From: Clostridiales bacterium | GTDB taxonomy: Bacteria; Bacillota; Clostridia; Tissierellales; GPF-1 | Direction: 5' to 3' | Assembly (NCBI GenBank): GCA_013619125.1 | Contig: JABXKS010000054.1 | Location: forward strand, 1 to 52,211 | Length of the DNA: 52,211 bases | Shown here: positions 15,787 to 24,567 of the stretch, piece by piece | Layout: each line of letters opens with the position of its first letter | How positions within the stretch are numbered: position 1 is the first letter of the stretch | Notes under the pieces: generated by a model | The model's database searches: none | Seen by the model: the letters and a program-made list of their open reading frames with translations, nothing else | What the model was told of the DNA's origin: nothing | Translations under genes and position numbers: made by a program

Positions 15787-16152
15787 ATGGAAAACTTTAA
15801 AGGACAGCATATGCTGCTGTTATTGTTAAAAAAGCCTGCTGTAATGGAAGCGATAACCGAGATTTTGCGGGAAATGGGTATTCAGTCGATCTGTCTACAG
15901 GGATCGGAAGGGATCAATGCCAAAGAGGAAAAAGACTTAGAATTGCCTTTTGTTGGTAGCTTTTTGAGATTGATGGAGCAGGATGAACCTGAAGGAAAGG
16001 CAGTATTGACTGTTTTGAATGATGAGAAGCTAAAGGTTTTTGAAAAACACTGTGAAGAACGAATTGGTGATTATTCAAAAACCAAAGAACTGACAGCTTT
16101 GATTCTGCCTGTTTCGAGAAGTTTGGGGCAACAATTTCAATTTGCTGGATAA
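15787..16152 (+). CDS. PII-like small protein, paralogue 2
   Basis: Second 121-residue copy, exactly the same length as the preceding paralogue. Shared blocks include HMLLL at the N-terminus, ELTALxLPVxRxLGQQF at the C-terminus, the loop motif LExPxVGxFLRL and one Cys (FEKxCE). AAGGAGG lies six bases before the ATG at 15787; a 92-base gap separates it from copy 1. The loop (about residues 42-70) and the N-terminal residues 4-7 differ most. PII-family trimers often occur as paired paralogues with different partners, so the two could form heterotrimers. No close named family comes to mind; function is unproven. Confidence 0.6.
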   Translation: MENFKGQHMLLLLLKKPAVMEAITEILREMGIQSICLQGSEGINAKEEKDLELPFVGSFLRLMEQDEPEGKAVLTVLNDEKLKVFEKHCEERIGDYSKTKELTALILPVSRSLGQQFQFAG

Positions 16153-16172
16153 CCGCCGAAAGGTGGTTTTTT
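16151..16172 (+). terminator. Terminator of the antiporter/PII-like operon
   Basis: AACCGCC (16151-16157), GAAA tetraloop, GGTGGTT (16162-16168) with one G-T pair, T-run to 16172. It begins within the stop codon. Confidence 0.85.
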
Positions 16173-16178
16173 CATTAT

Positions 16179-16207
16179 TTGACTTCTTTTCTGCAAGGTG
16201 ATAGCAT
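16179..16207 (+). promoter_or_regulatory. SigA-type promoter of rho
   Basis: TTGACT (16179-16184), 17-base spacer, TAGCAT (16202-16207). The 55-base leader to the rho start is rich in C (several CCCAA/CCAA runs), which would suit Rho-dependent autoregulation, an inference only. Confidence 0.75.
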
Positions 16208-16269
16208 GAATTAAAAGCCATCCCAATCCGTGTGGGTCCATGCGGACAAATCCCAACCCGAGGTGAAGA

Positions 16270-17595
16270 ATGAATCGAACGATATTGGAACGAAAGAGTT
16301 TAAAAGACTTAAAAGAGATTGCGAAGTCTATGGAATTAAAGGGCTATTCGCGTTTAGATAAAGCTTCCGTCATCGATTTGATTATGGGTGATGTTGCGGA
16401 ACAAGAAAAGATAGAATCCAAAGAACGTCATTATTCAGCCTTGCCGGAGCGATTAAAGGAAGAGGTGGGAGATGAGCCTGCCGATTTGATCGAAGGTGTG
16501 TTGGAAGTTTTGGCGGAGGGATATGGATTTTTACGGACGCGCAATTATCTGCCGAGTGATGGTGATGTGTATATCGCACCCCCTCAGATTCGCCGTTTTC
16601 GATTGAAGACTGGTGATAAGGTGAAAGGGATTGTACGTCCGCCAAAAGCGGGAGAAAAATTCAAAGCTCTTTTGTTTATTCGTGAAGTGAATGGCATGAA
16701 CCCGGAGCGTGCGATTCGACGCCCTCAGTTTGAGAATTTGATACCGGTATTTCCAGATGAACGCATGCAGTTGGAAGACGATTCGAAAGAAGTGTCCACT
16801 CGAGTCATCGATTTGTTTGCCCCAATCGGGAAAGGGCAACGTGGATTGATTGTTGCTTCACCCAAAACGGGGAAAACCGTTTTGCTAAAGAAGATTGCCA
16901 ATAGCATTGAAAAACATCATCCTGAGTCGGAAATCATCATCCTTTTGATTGATGAACGGCCGGAAGAGGTAACGGATATGAAACGATCCGTTGGCGCAGA
17001 TGTTGTGTCTTCCACCTTTGACGAAAGACCGAGTCATCATACCAAGGTTGCAGAGATCGTTTTGGAGCGTTGTAAGCGACTGGTGGAGCAAGGAAAAGAC
17101 GTGGTGGTGCTCTTGGACAGCATTACTCGATTGGCGCGTGCGTACAACCTGACGATCCCGTCATCGGGACGAACCTTGTCCGGAGGATTGGACCCGGCGG
17201 CGCTTCATTTGCCAAAACGTTTCTTTGGAGCGGCACGGAATATTGAAGACGGTGGAAGCTTGACCATTCTGGCGACAGCTTTGATTGATACAGGAAGTCG
17301 AATGGACGATGTGATCTTTGAAGAGTTCAAAGGTACGGGTAATATGGAAATCCATTTGAACCGCAATTTATCGGAGCGAAGAATTTTCCCTTCCTTTGAT
17401 ATCTATAAATCCGGTACCCGGAGAGAAGATCTTCTGTTGGACAAAGAGGAATTGGCTTGCATGTGGCGGATTCATCGTGCTTTCCAAACTTCGCAAACCA
17501 TGGAGGTTACGGAGATGATTTTAGAGGGAATGCGTGTTACAAAGAATAATCGTGAGTTTATTGAACTGATGAATCAGAAGTTTTCAAAAAAATGA
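16270..17595 (+). CDS. rho: Transcription termination factor Rho
   Basis: Hexameric RNA-dependent ATPase/helicase that ends transcription, 441 residues. N-terminal Rho_N ([19 protein letters not shown]), cold-shock-like RNA-binding domain ([14 protein letters not shown], then PPKAGEKF) and RecA-like ATPase with Walker A ([15 protein letters not shown], near 197-211), Walker B ([16 protein letters not shown]) and Q/R-loops ([11 protein letters not shown]). GAGGTG lies upstream of the ATG. The position immediately before rpmE is conserved in many Firmicutes. No insertion domain between Rho_N and the RNA-binding domain. Confidence 0.98.
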   Translation: MNRTILERKSLKDLKEIAKSMELKGYSRLDKASVIDLIMGDVAEQEKIESKERHYSALPERLKEEVGDEPADLIEGVLEVLAEGYGFLRTRNYLPSDGDVYIAPPQIRRFRLKTGDKVKGIVRPPKAGEKFKALLFIREVNGMNPERAIRRPQFENLIPVFPDERMQLEDDSKEVSTRVIDLFAPIGKGQRGLIVASPKTGKTVLLKKIANSIEKHHPESEIIILLIDERPEEVTDMKRSVGADVVSSTFDERPSHHTKVAEIVLERCKRLVEQGKDVVVLLDSITRLARAYNLTIPSSGRTLSGGLDPAALHLPKRFFGAARNIEDGGSLTILATALIDTGSRMDDVIFEEFKGTGNMEIHLNRNLSERRIFPSFDIYKSGTRREDLLLDKEELACMWRIHRAFQTSQTMEVTEMILEGMRVTKNNREFIELMNQKFSKK

Positions 17596-17624
17596 TTGAA
17601 AGCGTGATTCTTCTATGATATACT
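17596..17624 (+). promoter_or_regulatory. SigA-type promoter of rpmE
   Basis: TTGAAA (17596-17601; it starts just after the rho stop), 17 bases, TATACT (17619-17624). The roughly 50-base leader contains two T-runs (17645-17650, 17660-17665); an L31 autoregulatory leader is possible but I could not fold one. Confidence 0.8.
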
Positions 17625-17682
17625 GTAGCAGTTGAAAAGTGAGTTTTTTCTGGACAGCTTTTTTAGAAAGAGGTGAATAATC

Positions 17683-17889
17683 ATGAAAAAAGAATTACAT
17701 CCAGATTACCATAGAGTAACCGTTCATTGCGCATGCGGGAACGAGTTCGAAACGGGATCTACTAAAGAGAAACTTCGCATTGAAGTTTGTTCTGCTTGCC
17801 ATCCATTCTATACAGGCACTCAAAAACGTGCGGAAAAAGGTGGACGTGTGGAGAAATTCAAGAAGCGTTACGGCATGGAATCAAAATAG
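17683..17889 (+). CDS. rpmE: Ribosomal protein L31 (zinc-binding form)
   Basis: Large-subunit protein bL31, 68 residues, usual size. Typical opening [10 protein letters not shown] and the four-cysteine zinc site are present (HCACGNEF, two Cys; [11 protein letters not shown], two Cys), so this is the C+ form rather than the zinc-free paralogue used in zinc starvation. AGAGGTG precedes the ATG. It has its own promoter and terminator. Confidence 0.98.
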   Translation: MKKELHPDYHRVTVHCACGNEFETGSTKEKLRIEVCSACHPFYTGTQKRAEKGGRVEKFKKRYGMESK

Positions 17890-17901
17890 GCGAAAAGCTG
17901 A

Positions 17902-17941
17902 AGGGGTCAGGATGGGCGAAGCGCGTCATGCCCCTTTTTTG
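17902..17941 (+). terminator. Terminator after rpmE
   Basis: AGGGG (17902-17906) pairs with CCCCT (17931-17935) through an imperfect longer stem, followed by TTTTTT (17935-17940). Confidence 0.75.
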
Positions 17942-17972
17942 TTTGTCAATTTTTGTCAGGTAGGTGAAAGTG

Positions 17973-18830
17973 ATGAAGATCCAAGGCGCTCTCCTTTGGG
18001 GAGCAGAAGAATTGCAGCAATCTTTGTCGCCGCGTCTCGATGCGGAGATTTTACTCGCCTTCCTATTAAGAATATCGAGGGTTTATTTGATGACCCATCA
18101 CGAACGAGAATTGACTCATATTGAGTGGGATAAATTCCAGGAATTAATTGCCAAGCGGAAAACATGTTACCCCATTAGCTATATCACCGGGGTAAAGGAA
18201 TTTTATGGCCGTGATTTTTCGGTGCAGGAGGAGATTTTGATTCCTCGTCCTGAAACGGAACATTTGATTGAATTGGTTGTTGAATGGGCGAAATCCCATC
18301 ATGTTGAGAAGATTGTCGATATTGGTGCTGGAAGCGGCGCCATTGGAATCACCCTGGGACTGGAACTGCCAGATGCCTGGGTCTATGCAACGGACATTAG
18401 CAAAATGGCTGTCTATATGGCCACGGAAAATGCAAAGAATCATCATTTAACGCGGTATTTGGTTTTGCTGGGGAATCTTGACGAGCCATTAGAAGAGTTG
18501 GACTTGAAAAAGAAAGTAGATGTTCTCGTTTCAAATCCACCCTATATACCAAAGCGGGAACTGGATGATTTGATGCCGGATGTACGAGATTTCGAACCTC
18601 ATCTTGCCTTAGATGGCGGAGAAGATGGGTTGGATTTTTACCGAGAATTGGTCGTAGCCGCAAAAGAGTATTTGAGACCGAGCGGGCTTCTGGCTTTTGA
18701 AATCGGAGCAGATCAGGGAGAAGCAGTGGCTGAATTGATGCTGAATGCCGGTTATCACTCGGTTGCGATCCACCCCGATTTGTCTGGGCTTGATCGTGTT
18801 GTTTCGGGAGAAAAGGCGCAAGAGACTTAG
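17973..18830 (+). CDS. prmC: Release factor glutamine methyltransferase PrmC
   Basis: Methylates the Gln of the GGQ motif in release factors, 285 residues. N-terminal helical substrate domain followed by a class I SAM methyltransferase with motif I (VDIGAGSGAIGITLGLEL, about 110-127) and the catalytic NPPY loop (VSNPPYIPKREL). ATG 17973 is chosen because AGGTGA (17962-17967) lies five bases upstream; a GTG at 17964 falls inside that SD. Its substrate gene prfA follows directly, a conserved pair. Confidence 0.97.
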   Translation: MKIQGALLWGAEELQQSLSPRLDAEILLAFLLRISRVYLMTHHERELTHIEWDKFQELIAKRKTCYPISYITGVKEFYGRDFSVQEEILIPRPETEHLIELVVEWAKSHHVEKIVDIGAGSGAIGITLGLELPDAWVYATDISKMAVYMATENAKNHHLTRYLVLLGNLDEPLEELDLKKKVDVLVSNPPYIPKRELDDLMPDVRDFEPHLALDGGEDGLDFYRELVVAAKEYLRPSGLLAFEIGADQGEAVAELMLNAGYHSVAIHPDLSGLDRVVSGEKAQET

Positions 18831-18878
18831 CGGAGGCTTTTGTCCCCCTATTCACGATGGAATCGAAAGGATTATGAT

Positions 18879-19952
18879 ATGATAGAAAAATTAGATTTTC
18901 TTGTGCAAAAGCATCAAGACTTAGTGAAGCAAATTGCCGATCCAGCTGTGATCGCGAATAATAAAGAATGGCAAAAATTGATGCGCGAGCATTCAGCATT
19001 GGAGCCAATTGTAGAAAAATATCAAGAATATAAATCTTTGAAAGAGTCTTTGGACGAGAACAAGGAAATGCTGACAGACAAAAGTCTGGAAGATGATTTT
19101 CGTGATATGGTCAAGGAGGAAATCAAGGAGATTGAAGAGCAACTGCCGAAATTGGAGCAGGATATTCGTACGATGCTGATCCCGAAGGACCCCAATGATG
19201 ACAAGAATGTTATTGTCGAGATTCGTGCAGGCGCAGGCGGAGACGAAGCAGGACTCTTTGCGGGAGATTTATTCCGCATGTATACCCGTTATGTGGAACG
19301 GAATCGATGGAAGATTGAATTGATGAGCGTTTCAGACAATGGCGTGGGCGGTTATAAAGAGATCATTTTCTTGATTAAGGGAAAGGGTGTTTATTCGCGC
19401 ATGAAGTATGAGTCGGGCACACACCGGGTACAACGAGTACCGGCAACGGAGAGTGCGGGACGAATTCATACCTCGATTGCAACGGTAGCCGTATTGCCTG
19501 AAGTGGATGACGTAGAAGTGAATATTCAGGCCAATGATGTGCGATGTGATGTGTATCGTTCCAGCGGGAACGGGGGGCAGTCGGTCAATACAACCGATTC
19601 CGCCGTGCGATTGACTCATATTCCAACGGGAATTGTGGTCGCCATGCAGGATGAGAAATCACAATTGAAAAACAAAGCCAAAGCCATGCGGATTTTAAAG
19701 GCACGGATCTATGAGAAACAATTGGATGAACAGAACAAAGAGATTGCGGCACAACGGAAGATCCAAGTGGGCACCGGAGACCGAAGCGCGAAAATCAGAA
19801 CCTACAATTTTCCGCAAGGTCGTGTGAGTGACCATCGCATTACGATGACCATTCATAAGCTTGAGGCTTTCTTGGATGGAGATATCAACGAAATGCTAGA
19901 TGCGCTGATTACCTCGGACAATGCTGAAAAATTAAAACAAATCAACAAATAA
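18879..19952 (+). CDS. prfA: Peptide chain release factor 1
   Basis: Recognises UAA and UAG and triggers peptide release. 357 residues from the ATG at 18879 ([13 protein letters not shown]), the standard RF1 start, with AAAGG upstream; an in-frame TTG at 18840 is not needed. The RF1 tripeptide PAT is present ([15 protein letters not shown]) and the GGQ loop is intact ([14 protein letters not shown]), with Ser in place of the more usual His after GGQ. Adjacent to its modifying enzyme PrmC. Confidence 0.98.
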   Translation: MIEKLDFLVQKHQDLVKQIADPAVIANNKEWQKLMREHSALEPIVEKYQEYKSLKESLDENKEMLTDKSLEDDFRDMVKEEIKEIEEQLPKLEQDIRTMLIPKDPNDDKNVIVEIRAGAGGDEAGLFAGDLFRMYTRYVERNRWKIELMSVSDNGVGGYKEIIFLIKGKGVYSRMKYESGTHRVQRVPATESAGRIHTSIATVAVLPEVDDVEVNIQANDVRCDVYRSSGNGGQSVNTTDSAVRLTHIPTGIVVAMQDEKSQLKNKAKAMRILKARIYEKQLDEQNKEIAAQRKIQVGTGDRSAKIRTYNFPQGRVSDHRITMTIHKLEAFLDGDINEMLDALITSDNAEKLKQINK

Positions 19953-20041
19953 TGACAGTTGACCGGTTTGCCGAATCACGACAACTAGCCGATTGCCGAT
20001 TACAGCCTAGCTGGTAACATTCAGATAAGGAGATGACGGGA

Positions 20042-21214
20042 TTGGAAAAATATCAATTTCTAATGGATTTGGTGATCATTATTTTGGTTGCCAATATTGG
20101 CGGGTATATAGCAAATCGCTTAAATCAGCCTTCTGTTTTAGGACAAATTGTAGGTGGTTTGATTGCGGGCCCAACTTTTTTAGGTTTGGTCTATGATTCT
20201 GCTTTTATTACGGATATGTCAGAGATCGGGGTTATCCTGTTGATGTTTATCGCAGGCTTGGAAACCGATGTTGATGAATTGAAATCATCCGGGAAGGCAT
20301 CGACATTGATCGCCTTGGGCGGGGTGATCGTTCCCTTTGTTTTTGGAGCGGCTGCCTTGTATTTCTTGAGACCGGGACTCGATCAATTGGAATATATTTA
20401 TTACGGGATTATCTTGACGGCGACATCGGTCAGCATCACGGTGCAAACCCTCAGAGATATGCGTTGTTTGAAGTGTCGCTCGGGTGTCAGCATTCTTGGG
20501 GCTGCGATTATCGATGATGTGATTGGCATTATTTTGGTAACGGTTGTCACAGGGATGGTCAGCCCCGCTGGCGGTGCCAGTGTGGTTTGGGTGATTATGA
20601 AGATCATCGGATTCTTCTTGATTGCCATTGGAATCGCGGTTGTCTTCTACAAGATTTTGAACAAGAGAGCCGAATTTTTCAATCGCCAGCGGCGACTTTT
20701 GCAAGCCGCTTTGATCTATTGTTTTCTATCGGCAATTTTTGCGGAAGAAATGGGTGTCGCAGCGATTATTGGCGCCTACTTCACAGGGGTGGTTTTTTCA
20801 ACCACACATTTTCGCAACCAGGTATCCCACGAGGTGCAGCGGGTAGCCTACGCTTTGTTCACTCCGATCTTCTTTGTACATATTGGGATTGCGGTGAATA
20901 TGCCGCCCTTTACCTGGAGTCTTGTGATTTTAAGCCTTGGTTTGACGGCAGCAGCCTTGATTGGCAAGGTGATCGGTGCTGGTTTTGGTGCGAAGCTTTC
21001 GAAGTTCAGCAATCAAGAGGCCATTCAGATTGGCCTTGGGATGATGCCTCGAGCGGAGGTCGCATTGATTGTCGCTAATCTCGGTCTAGAGATGGGCATT
21101 ATTGGCCAAGAAATCTTCACGAGTGTGATTGTGATGGTTCTTTTGTCAACCATTGTAACGCCGATTGCGTTGAAAGGGGCTTTCCATATAGGAAAGCTAG
21201 AAGAGGTCGCGTAG
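20042..21214 (+). CDS. CPA2-family cation:proton antiporter (second copy)
   Basis: A 390-residue membrane antiporter of the CPA2 family. Features: N-terminal ANRLNQPSVLGQIVGGLIAG, many hydrophobic helices and the ion-site helix AAIIDDVIGIILVTV with paired Asp, plus a conserved basic region near the C-terminus (MMPRAEVALIVANLG). Start choice: AAGGAG (20027-20032) directly abuts an ATG at 20033, so the TTG at 20042 at nine bases is the likely start. It differs clearly from the antiporter at 14146 and has no PII-like partners; it sits between prfA and tsaC, likely in the same transcript. Confidence 0.88.
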   Translation: MEKYQFLMDLVIIILVANIGGYIANRLNQPSVLGQIVGGLIAGPTFLGLVYDSAFITDMSEIGVILLMFIAGLETDVDELKSSGKASTLIALGGVIVPFVFGAAALYFLRPGLDQLEYIYYGIILTATSVSITVQTLRDMRCLKCRSGVSILGAAIIDDVIGIILVTVVTGMVSPAGGASVVWVIMKIIGFFLIAIGIAVVFYKILNKRAEFFNRQRRLLQAALIYCFLSAIFAEEMGVAAIIGAYFTGVVFSTTHFRNQVSHEVQRVAYALFTPIFFVHIGIAVNMPPFTWSLVILSLGLTAAALIGKVIGAGFGAKLSKFSNQEAIQIGLGMMPRAEVALIVANLGLEMGIIGQEIFTSVIVMVLLSTIVTPIALKGAFHIGKLEEVA

Positions 21215-21216
21215 TT

Positions 21217-22266
21217 TTGAAAACGAAAATATTTCGGATTGAAGAAAATCAGCAAGAATATATATGGATGGAAGAGGCGGCAATGATGATCAGGAATGGA
21301 TCGCTTGTCGCCTTTCCCACAGAAACGGTCTATGGATTGGGGGCAAACGCTTTAAATACGGAGGCTATTGCCAAGATCTATCAGGCGAAAGGCCGCCCTT
21401 CGGACAATCCCTTGATTGTTCATGTGGCGAATCTTTCCATGGTGGAAGAGTTGGTGACGGAAATTCCGCCCCTGGCAAGAAAGGCGATGAAACGGTTTTG
21501 GCCGGGTCCCTTGACTCTGGTCATGCCACGTTCGAAAAAGATACCGGACTGCGTAACAGCCGGGCTTGAGACGGTGGCGATCCGCATGCCGTCTCATCCC
21601 GTGGCGATTGCCTTGATTGACGCGGCCGGGTTGCCTATTGCGGCACCGTCCGCCAATCGTTCCGGGCGTCCGAGTCCCACGAAAGGCGAACATGTGGTGG
21701 AAGATTTGGATGGTTTGATTGCCGGAATTATCATCGGGGTTGAGTCACAATTTGGCGTGGAGTCGACGGTCTTGGATGTAACGGGGAAGGTGCCTGAAAT
21801 CTTACGACCGGGCGGTGTCACCCGGGAGATGCTTTTGGAAATCTATCCGGAAGTGCGGGTGGACCCGGCGCTGGAAAGTGTTGATGCAAACCGCAAACCA
21901 AAATCTCCAGGACAAAAATATCGTCATTACGCACCGAAAGCCAAAATGGCGGTGTTGCAGGGAAGTCTTTCCTTCAAAAAAGAAGTCGCGCTTGAGCGAT
22001 TGAAGCATAGTCAGGGCCGGGGCGTGGTATTGGCCTCCGATGAACTGGCGCGGGAATTGCCGGATGTGGATGTGTGGAACTTGGGTTCTTATGCACACCC
22101 CGAGATCGCAGCGAATCGATTATTTGATCTGCTTAGGATGTGTGATGCCCGTAAAATCGAATGGATTCTTGCGGAGGGATATAAAGAAGAGGGTTTAGGT
22201 GCAGCATTGATGAATCGGATGCGAAAAGCAGCCGGGGGACATGTGATCAAGGAGGAAAAACAATGA
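21217..22266 (+). CDS. tsaC: Threonylcarbamoyl-AMP synthase (Sua5/YwlC type)
   Basis: Makes threonylcarbamoyl-adenylate from threonine, bicarbonate and ATP, for t6A in ANN-decoding tRNAs. The 349-residue protein is the long Sua5 form: YrdC domain (VAFPTETVYGLGANAL, KGRPSDNPLIVHV, APSANRSGRPSPT) and C-terminal Sua5 domain linked by a PGQKYRHYAPKA motif. A TTG at 21217 is the likely start: it gives the MKTK opening known in Firmicutes and follows AGAGG by ten bases; the next ATG (21265) would cut the N-terminus. It overlaps rpiB by four bases. Confidence 0.95.
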   Translation: MKTKIFRIEENQQEYIWMEEAAMMIRNGSLVAFPTETVYGLGANALNTEAIAKIYQAKGRPSDNPLIVHVANLSMVEELVTEIPPLARKAMKRFWPGPLTLVMPRSKKIPDCVTAGLETVAIRMPSHPVAIALIDAAGLPIAAPSANRSGRPSPTKGEHVVEDLDGLIAGIIIGVESQFGVESTVLDVTGKVPEILRPGGVTREMLLEIYPEVRVDPALESVDANRKPKSPGQKYRHYAPKAKMAVLQGSLSFKKEVALERLKHSQGRGVVLASDELARELPDVDVWNLGSYAHPEIAANRLFDLLRMCDARKIEWILAEGYKEEGLGAALMNRMRKAAGGHVIKEEKQ

Positions 22267-22691
22267 AATTGGCAATAGGTAGTGATCATGGTGGATATGA
22301 GCTGAAAGAATTTATCAAAGACAAACTTGTGGAAACTGGGCATGAAGTTGTGGACTACGGCACTTTCCATGGTGAATCTGTGGATTACCCAGATGTCGGA
22401 CGCGAAGTGGCGTTGGCGATCCAAGCGGAGCAGGCGCAGTATGGCATTGTCTTCTGTGGAACGGGGATCGGAATTTCTCTTGCAGCCAACAAGGTGAAGG
22501 GCATTCGATGCGCTTTGGTCAGTGAAGAGTTTTCTGCTCGCATGAGCCGTGCCCATAACAATGCGAATATGTTAGCCATGGGTGGTCGAACCGTGGGGCC
22601 GGAATTGGCCTGGTCGATCATGCTGGCCTTCTTGGAAACCGAGTTTGAAGGCGGACGCCATGCGCGTCGTGTAGCGAAAATCGAGGGATAG
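22263..22691 (+). CDS. rpiB: Ribose 5-phosphate isomerase B
   Basis: Interconverts ribose 5-phosphate and ribulose 5-phosphate. 142 residues, typical size. Signature elements: GSDHGGYELKE at the start, the catalytic Cys region (IVFCGTGIGISLAANK, Cys near residue 65) and the phosphate-binding Arg/His block (SARMSRAHNNANMLAMGGRTVG). ATGA overlap with the tsaC gene and AAGGAGG upstream show coupling. The tsaC-rpiB order is common in Firmicutes. Confidence 0.97.
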   Translation: MKLAIGSDHGGYELKEFIKDKLVETGHEVVDYGTFHGESVDYPDVGREVALAIQAEQAQYGIVFCGTGIGISLAANKVKGIRCALVSEEFSARMSRAHNNANMLAMGGRTVGPELAWSIMLAFLETEFEGGRHARRVAKIEG

Positions 22692-22698
22692 AAAAAAG

Positions 22699-22729
22699 GA
22701 ATCACCGATTACTCGGTGATTCTTTTTTT
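22699..22729 (+). terminator. Terminator after rpiB
   Basis: GAATCACCGA (22699-22708), TTAC loop, TCGGTGATTC (22713-22722), seven Ts (22723-22729). A textbook intrinsic terminator. Confidence 0.95.
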
Positions 22730-22864
22730 ATAAGGACGTTGAATGAACGCACGCTCATCCAGCTGTTTAATTATATCATAAACGTAAGAATTTTTACAGA
22801 AATGAAATAAATTAGTCGGACTGGCGAGACAAATGTATTTTCAATGAATAGAGAACCATTCTCC

Positions 22865-22893
22865 TTGTCTGAGAGATTTGAATCAGGTACAAT
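22865..22893 (+). promoter_or_regulatory. SigA-type promoter of comEB-tagO-wecB
   Basis: TTGTCT (22865-22870), 17 bases, TACAAT (22888-22893), ahead of AGGAGG at 22908-22913. Confidence 0.65.
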
Positions 22894-22918
22894 AAGGACG
22901 AACTAATAGGAGGGCATG

Positions 22919-23374
22919 ATGAGAAAAGATTGGGATACATATTTTATGGATATTGCCTTTATGGCGAGGGAAAGAAGCACGTGTCCGCGTCTCCATGTCG
23001 GTGCGGTTATCGTGAAAAATAAACAAATTAAATCAACGGGATACAATGGATCGCCCAAGGGTTTGCCTCATTGCGACGAGGATGGGTGTTTTATGGTGGA
23101 TGATCATTGCCGTCGAACCATTCATGCCGAGATCAATGCCATCACCAACGCGTCGCCGGAGGAACGGGAGGGCGCGACCCTTTATGTGACCCATCAGCCC
23201 TGTATTGAATGTCAGAAAGTCATTATATCGTCGGGGATTACCCGCGTTGTTTTTGCGAAAGGATATATGCCGGAGTGGGATTGGCTGAAACTTGCGAAAC
23301 ATATTGAAACGGAACAGTTGAAGGGGTATCATCGACCGTCGTTTATATCGGCGGCAGATAAGGAGTCAGAATGA
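22919..23374 (+). CDS. comEB: Deoxycytidylate deaminase family protein (ComEB)
   Basis: Zinc-dependent dCMP deaminase, 151 residues, supplying dUMP. Zinc ligands and the catalytic Glu are visible (RTIHAEINAI and HQPCIECQKVI), as is the typical GAVIVKNKQIKSTGYNGSPKGLPHC nucleotide region (not quoted in full elsewhere). Two consecutive ATGs occur; the second at 22919 is preferred because AGGAGG ends five bases before it. Stop overlaps the next start (ATGA at 23371). Genomic position before tagO and wecB is common in Clostridia. Confidence 0.93.
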   Translation: MRKDWDTYFMDIAFMARERSTCPRLHVGAVIVKNKQIKSTGYNGSPKGLPHCDEDGCFMVDDHCRRTIHAEINAITNASPEEREGATLYVTHQPCIECQKVIISSGITRVVFAKGYMPEWDWLKLAKHIETEQLKGYHRPSFISAADKESE

Positions 23375-24567
23375 ATCCGTATGGATTAGGATTTTGTATC
23401 GCGGCAGTTGTGGCATTTTTAATGACACCGGTTGCCAAGCGTGTTGCAAAACTCATTGGTGCAATCGATGTGCCGAAGGACGCGAGACGGGTACATACCA
23501 AACCCATCCCCAGGTTGGGTGGATTGGCCATTTTTGTTGGCTATCTGGTGTCGCGGATTGTGTTGGGACAGCTGGAGATTCTTCCTTATGGAAGTAATTT
23601 CATTCCCGTGATGTCGGGTGCGATTGTCATTATTGTCATGGGCATGGTGGATGATTCCAAGGGAGTGTCGGCAAAAACCAAGTTTATGATTGAAATGATG
23701 ATTGCGATCTTCTTGATTGGCGCCGGAGTCCGAATCGATTTTCTTTCCCTTGGTCAGTTGGCTGGGGATACTGCGCCGTACTTCTACTACGATTATTTGC
23801 TGTTTCCCTTAACCGCAATCTGGATTGTGGGAATCACAAATACGGTCAATTTAATCGATGGACTGGATGGATTGTCTTGCGGCGTGTCTGCGATTGCCAG
23901 TATTGCGCTTTTTGCCGTGGCGTCCATCTTTATGGTAGAAGATCCGATTTATCCTCAGGTGATGGCGACTACAGCCGTTTTGGCAGGTGCCTCCCTCGGG
24001 TTTTTGCCATATAACTTTAATCCGGCCAAGATCTTTATGGGGGATACGGGTGCCTTGTTTTTGGGCTATATGTTGGCGGTCGTTTCCATTCAAGGTGTGA
24101 TGAAGTCAATCACCGCCCTTTGGATCATTTTGCCGATTTTGATCTTAGGACTCCCGATCTTCGACACCTTTTTCGCCATTGTACGAAGAATGGTGAACAA
24201 ACGGCCGATTATGGAGGCAGACAAAGGGCATCTTCATCATCGTCTCTTGGATCTAGGGCTGAATCAAAAGCAAACAGTTTTGATTCTCTATGGGATTACA
24301 GGCGTGTTGGGGATCTTCGCTTATGTATTGACGAAAAAAGATGTTCAGCTTTCCGCATGGGGGCTGATTGGAATTGTTGCGGTTGCTTTTGCGCTGGCGG
24401 GATTTTTTCTCTGGTGCGACAATCAGCGGCGATTGAAACAACGAAAGGAGCAGACAGATGAGACCATTGATGAAACCATTGAAAGTAATGACGATTTTCG
24501 GGACGAGACCCGAAGCGATCAAGATGGCACCGATCGTGAAAGCACTGGAAGCAGAACCGAAGATTGA
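23371..24567 (+). CDS. tagO: UDP-GlcNAc:undecaprenyl-phosphate GlcNAc-1-P transferase (TagO/WecA type)
   Basis: Polytopic enzyme starting teichoic-acid or other wall glycopolymer synthesis on undecaprenyl phosphate. 398 residues with about ten membrane helices; family motifs are MGMVDDSKGVSAKTKF (Asp pair), NLIDGLDGLSCG, a later IFMGDTGALFLG and the C-terminal HLHHRLLDLG. The ATG overlaps the comEB stop. The last 45 or so residues form a very acidic hydrophilic tail (RKEQTDETIDETIESND and on), of which the final 36 are encoded by DNA shared with the start of wecB. Confidence 0.93.
   Translation: MNPYGLGFCIAAVVAFLMTPVAKRVAKLIGAIDVPKDARRVHTKPIPRLGGLAIFVGYLVSRIVLGQLEILPYGSNFIPVMSGAIVIIVMGMVDDSKGVSAKTKFMIEMMIAIFLIGAGVRIDFLSLGQLAGDTAPYFYYDYLLFPLTAIWIVGITNTVNLIDGLDGLSCGVSAIASIALFAVASIFMVEDPIYPQVMATTAVLAGASLGFLPYNFNPAKIFMGDTGALFLGYMLAVVSIQGVMKSITALWIILPILILGLPIFDTFFAIVRRMVNKRPIMEADKGHLHHRLLDLGLNQKQTVLILYGITGVLGIFAYVLTKKDVQLSAWGLIGIVAVAFALAGFFLWCDNQRRLKQRKEQTDETIDETIESNDDFRDETRSDQDGTDRESTGSRTED

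Noticed and set aside
17625-17682. L31 autoregulatory leader
   Set aside because: The leader is short and A/T-rich and I could not build a convincing stem; not listed as a feature.
19956-20010. Promoter in the prfA-antiporter gap (TTGACC)
   Set aside because: A good -35 but no usable -10 at 16-18 bases.
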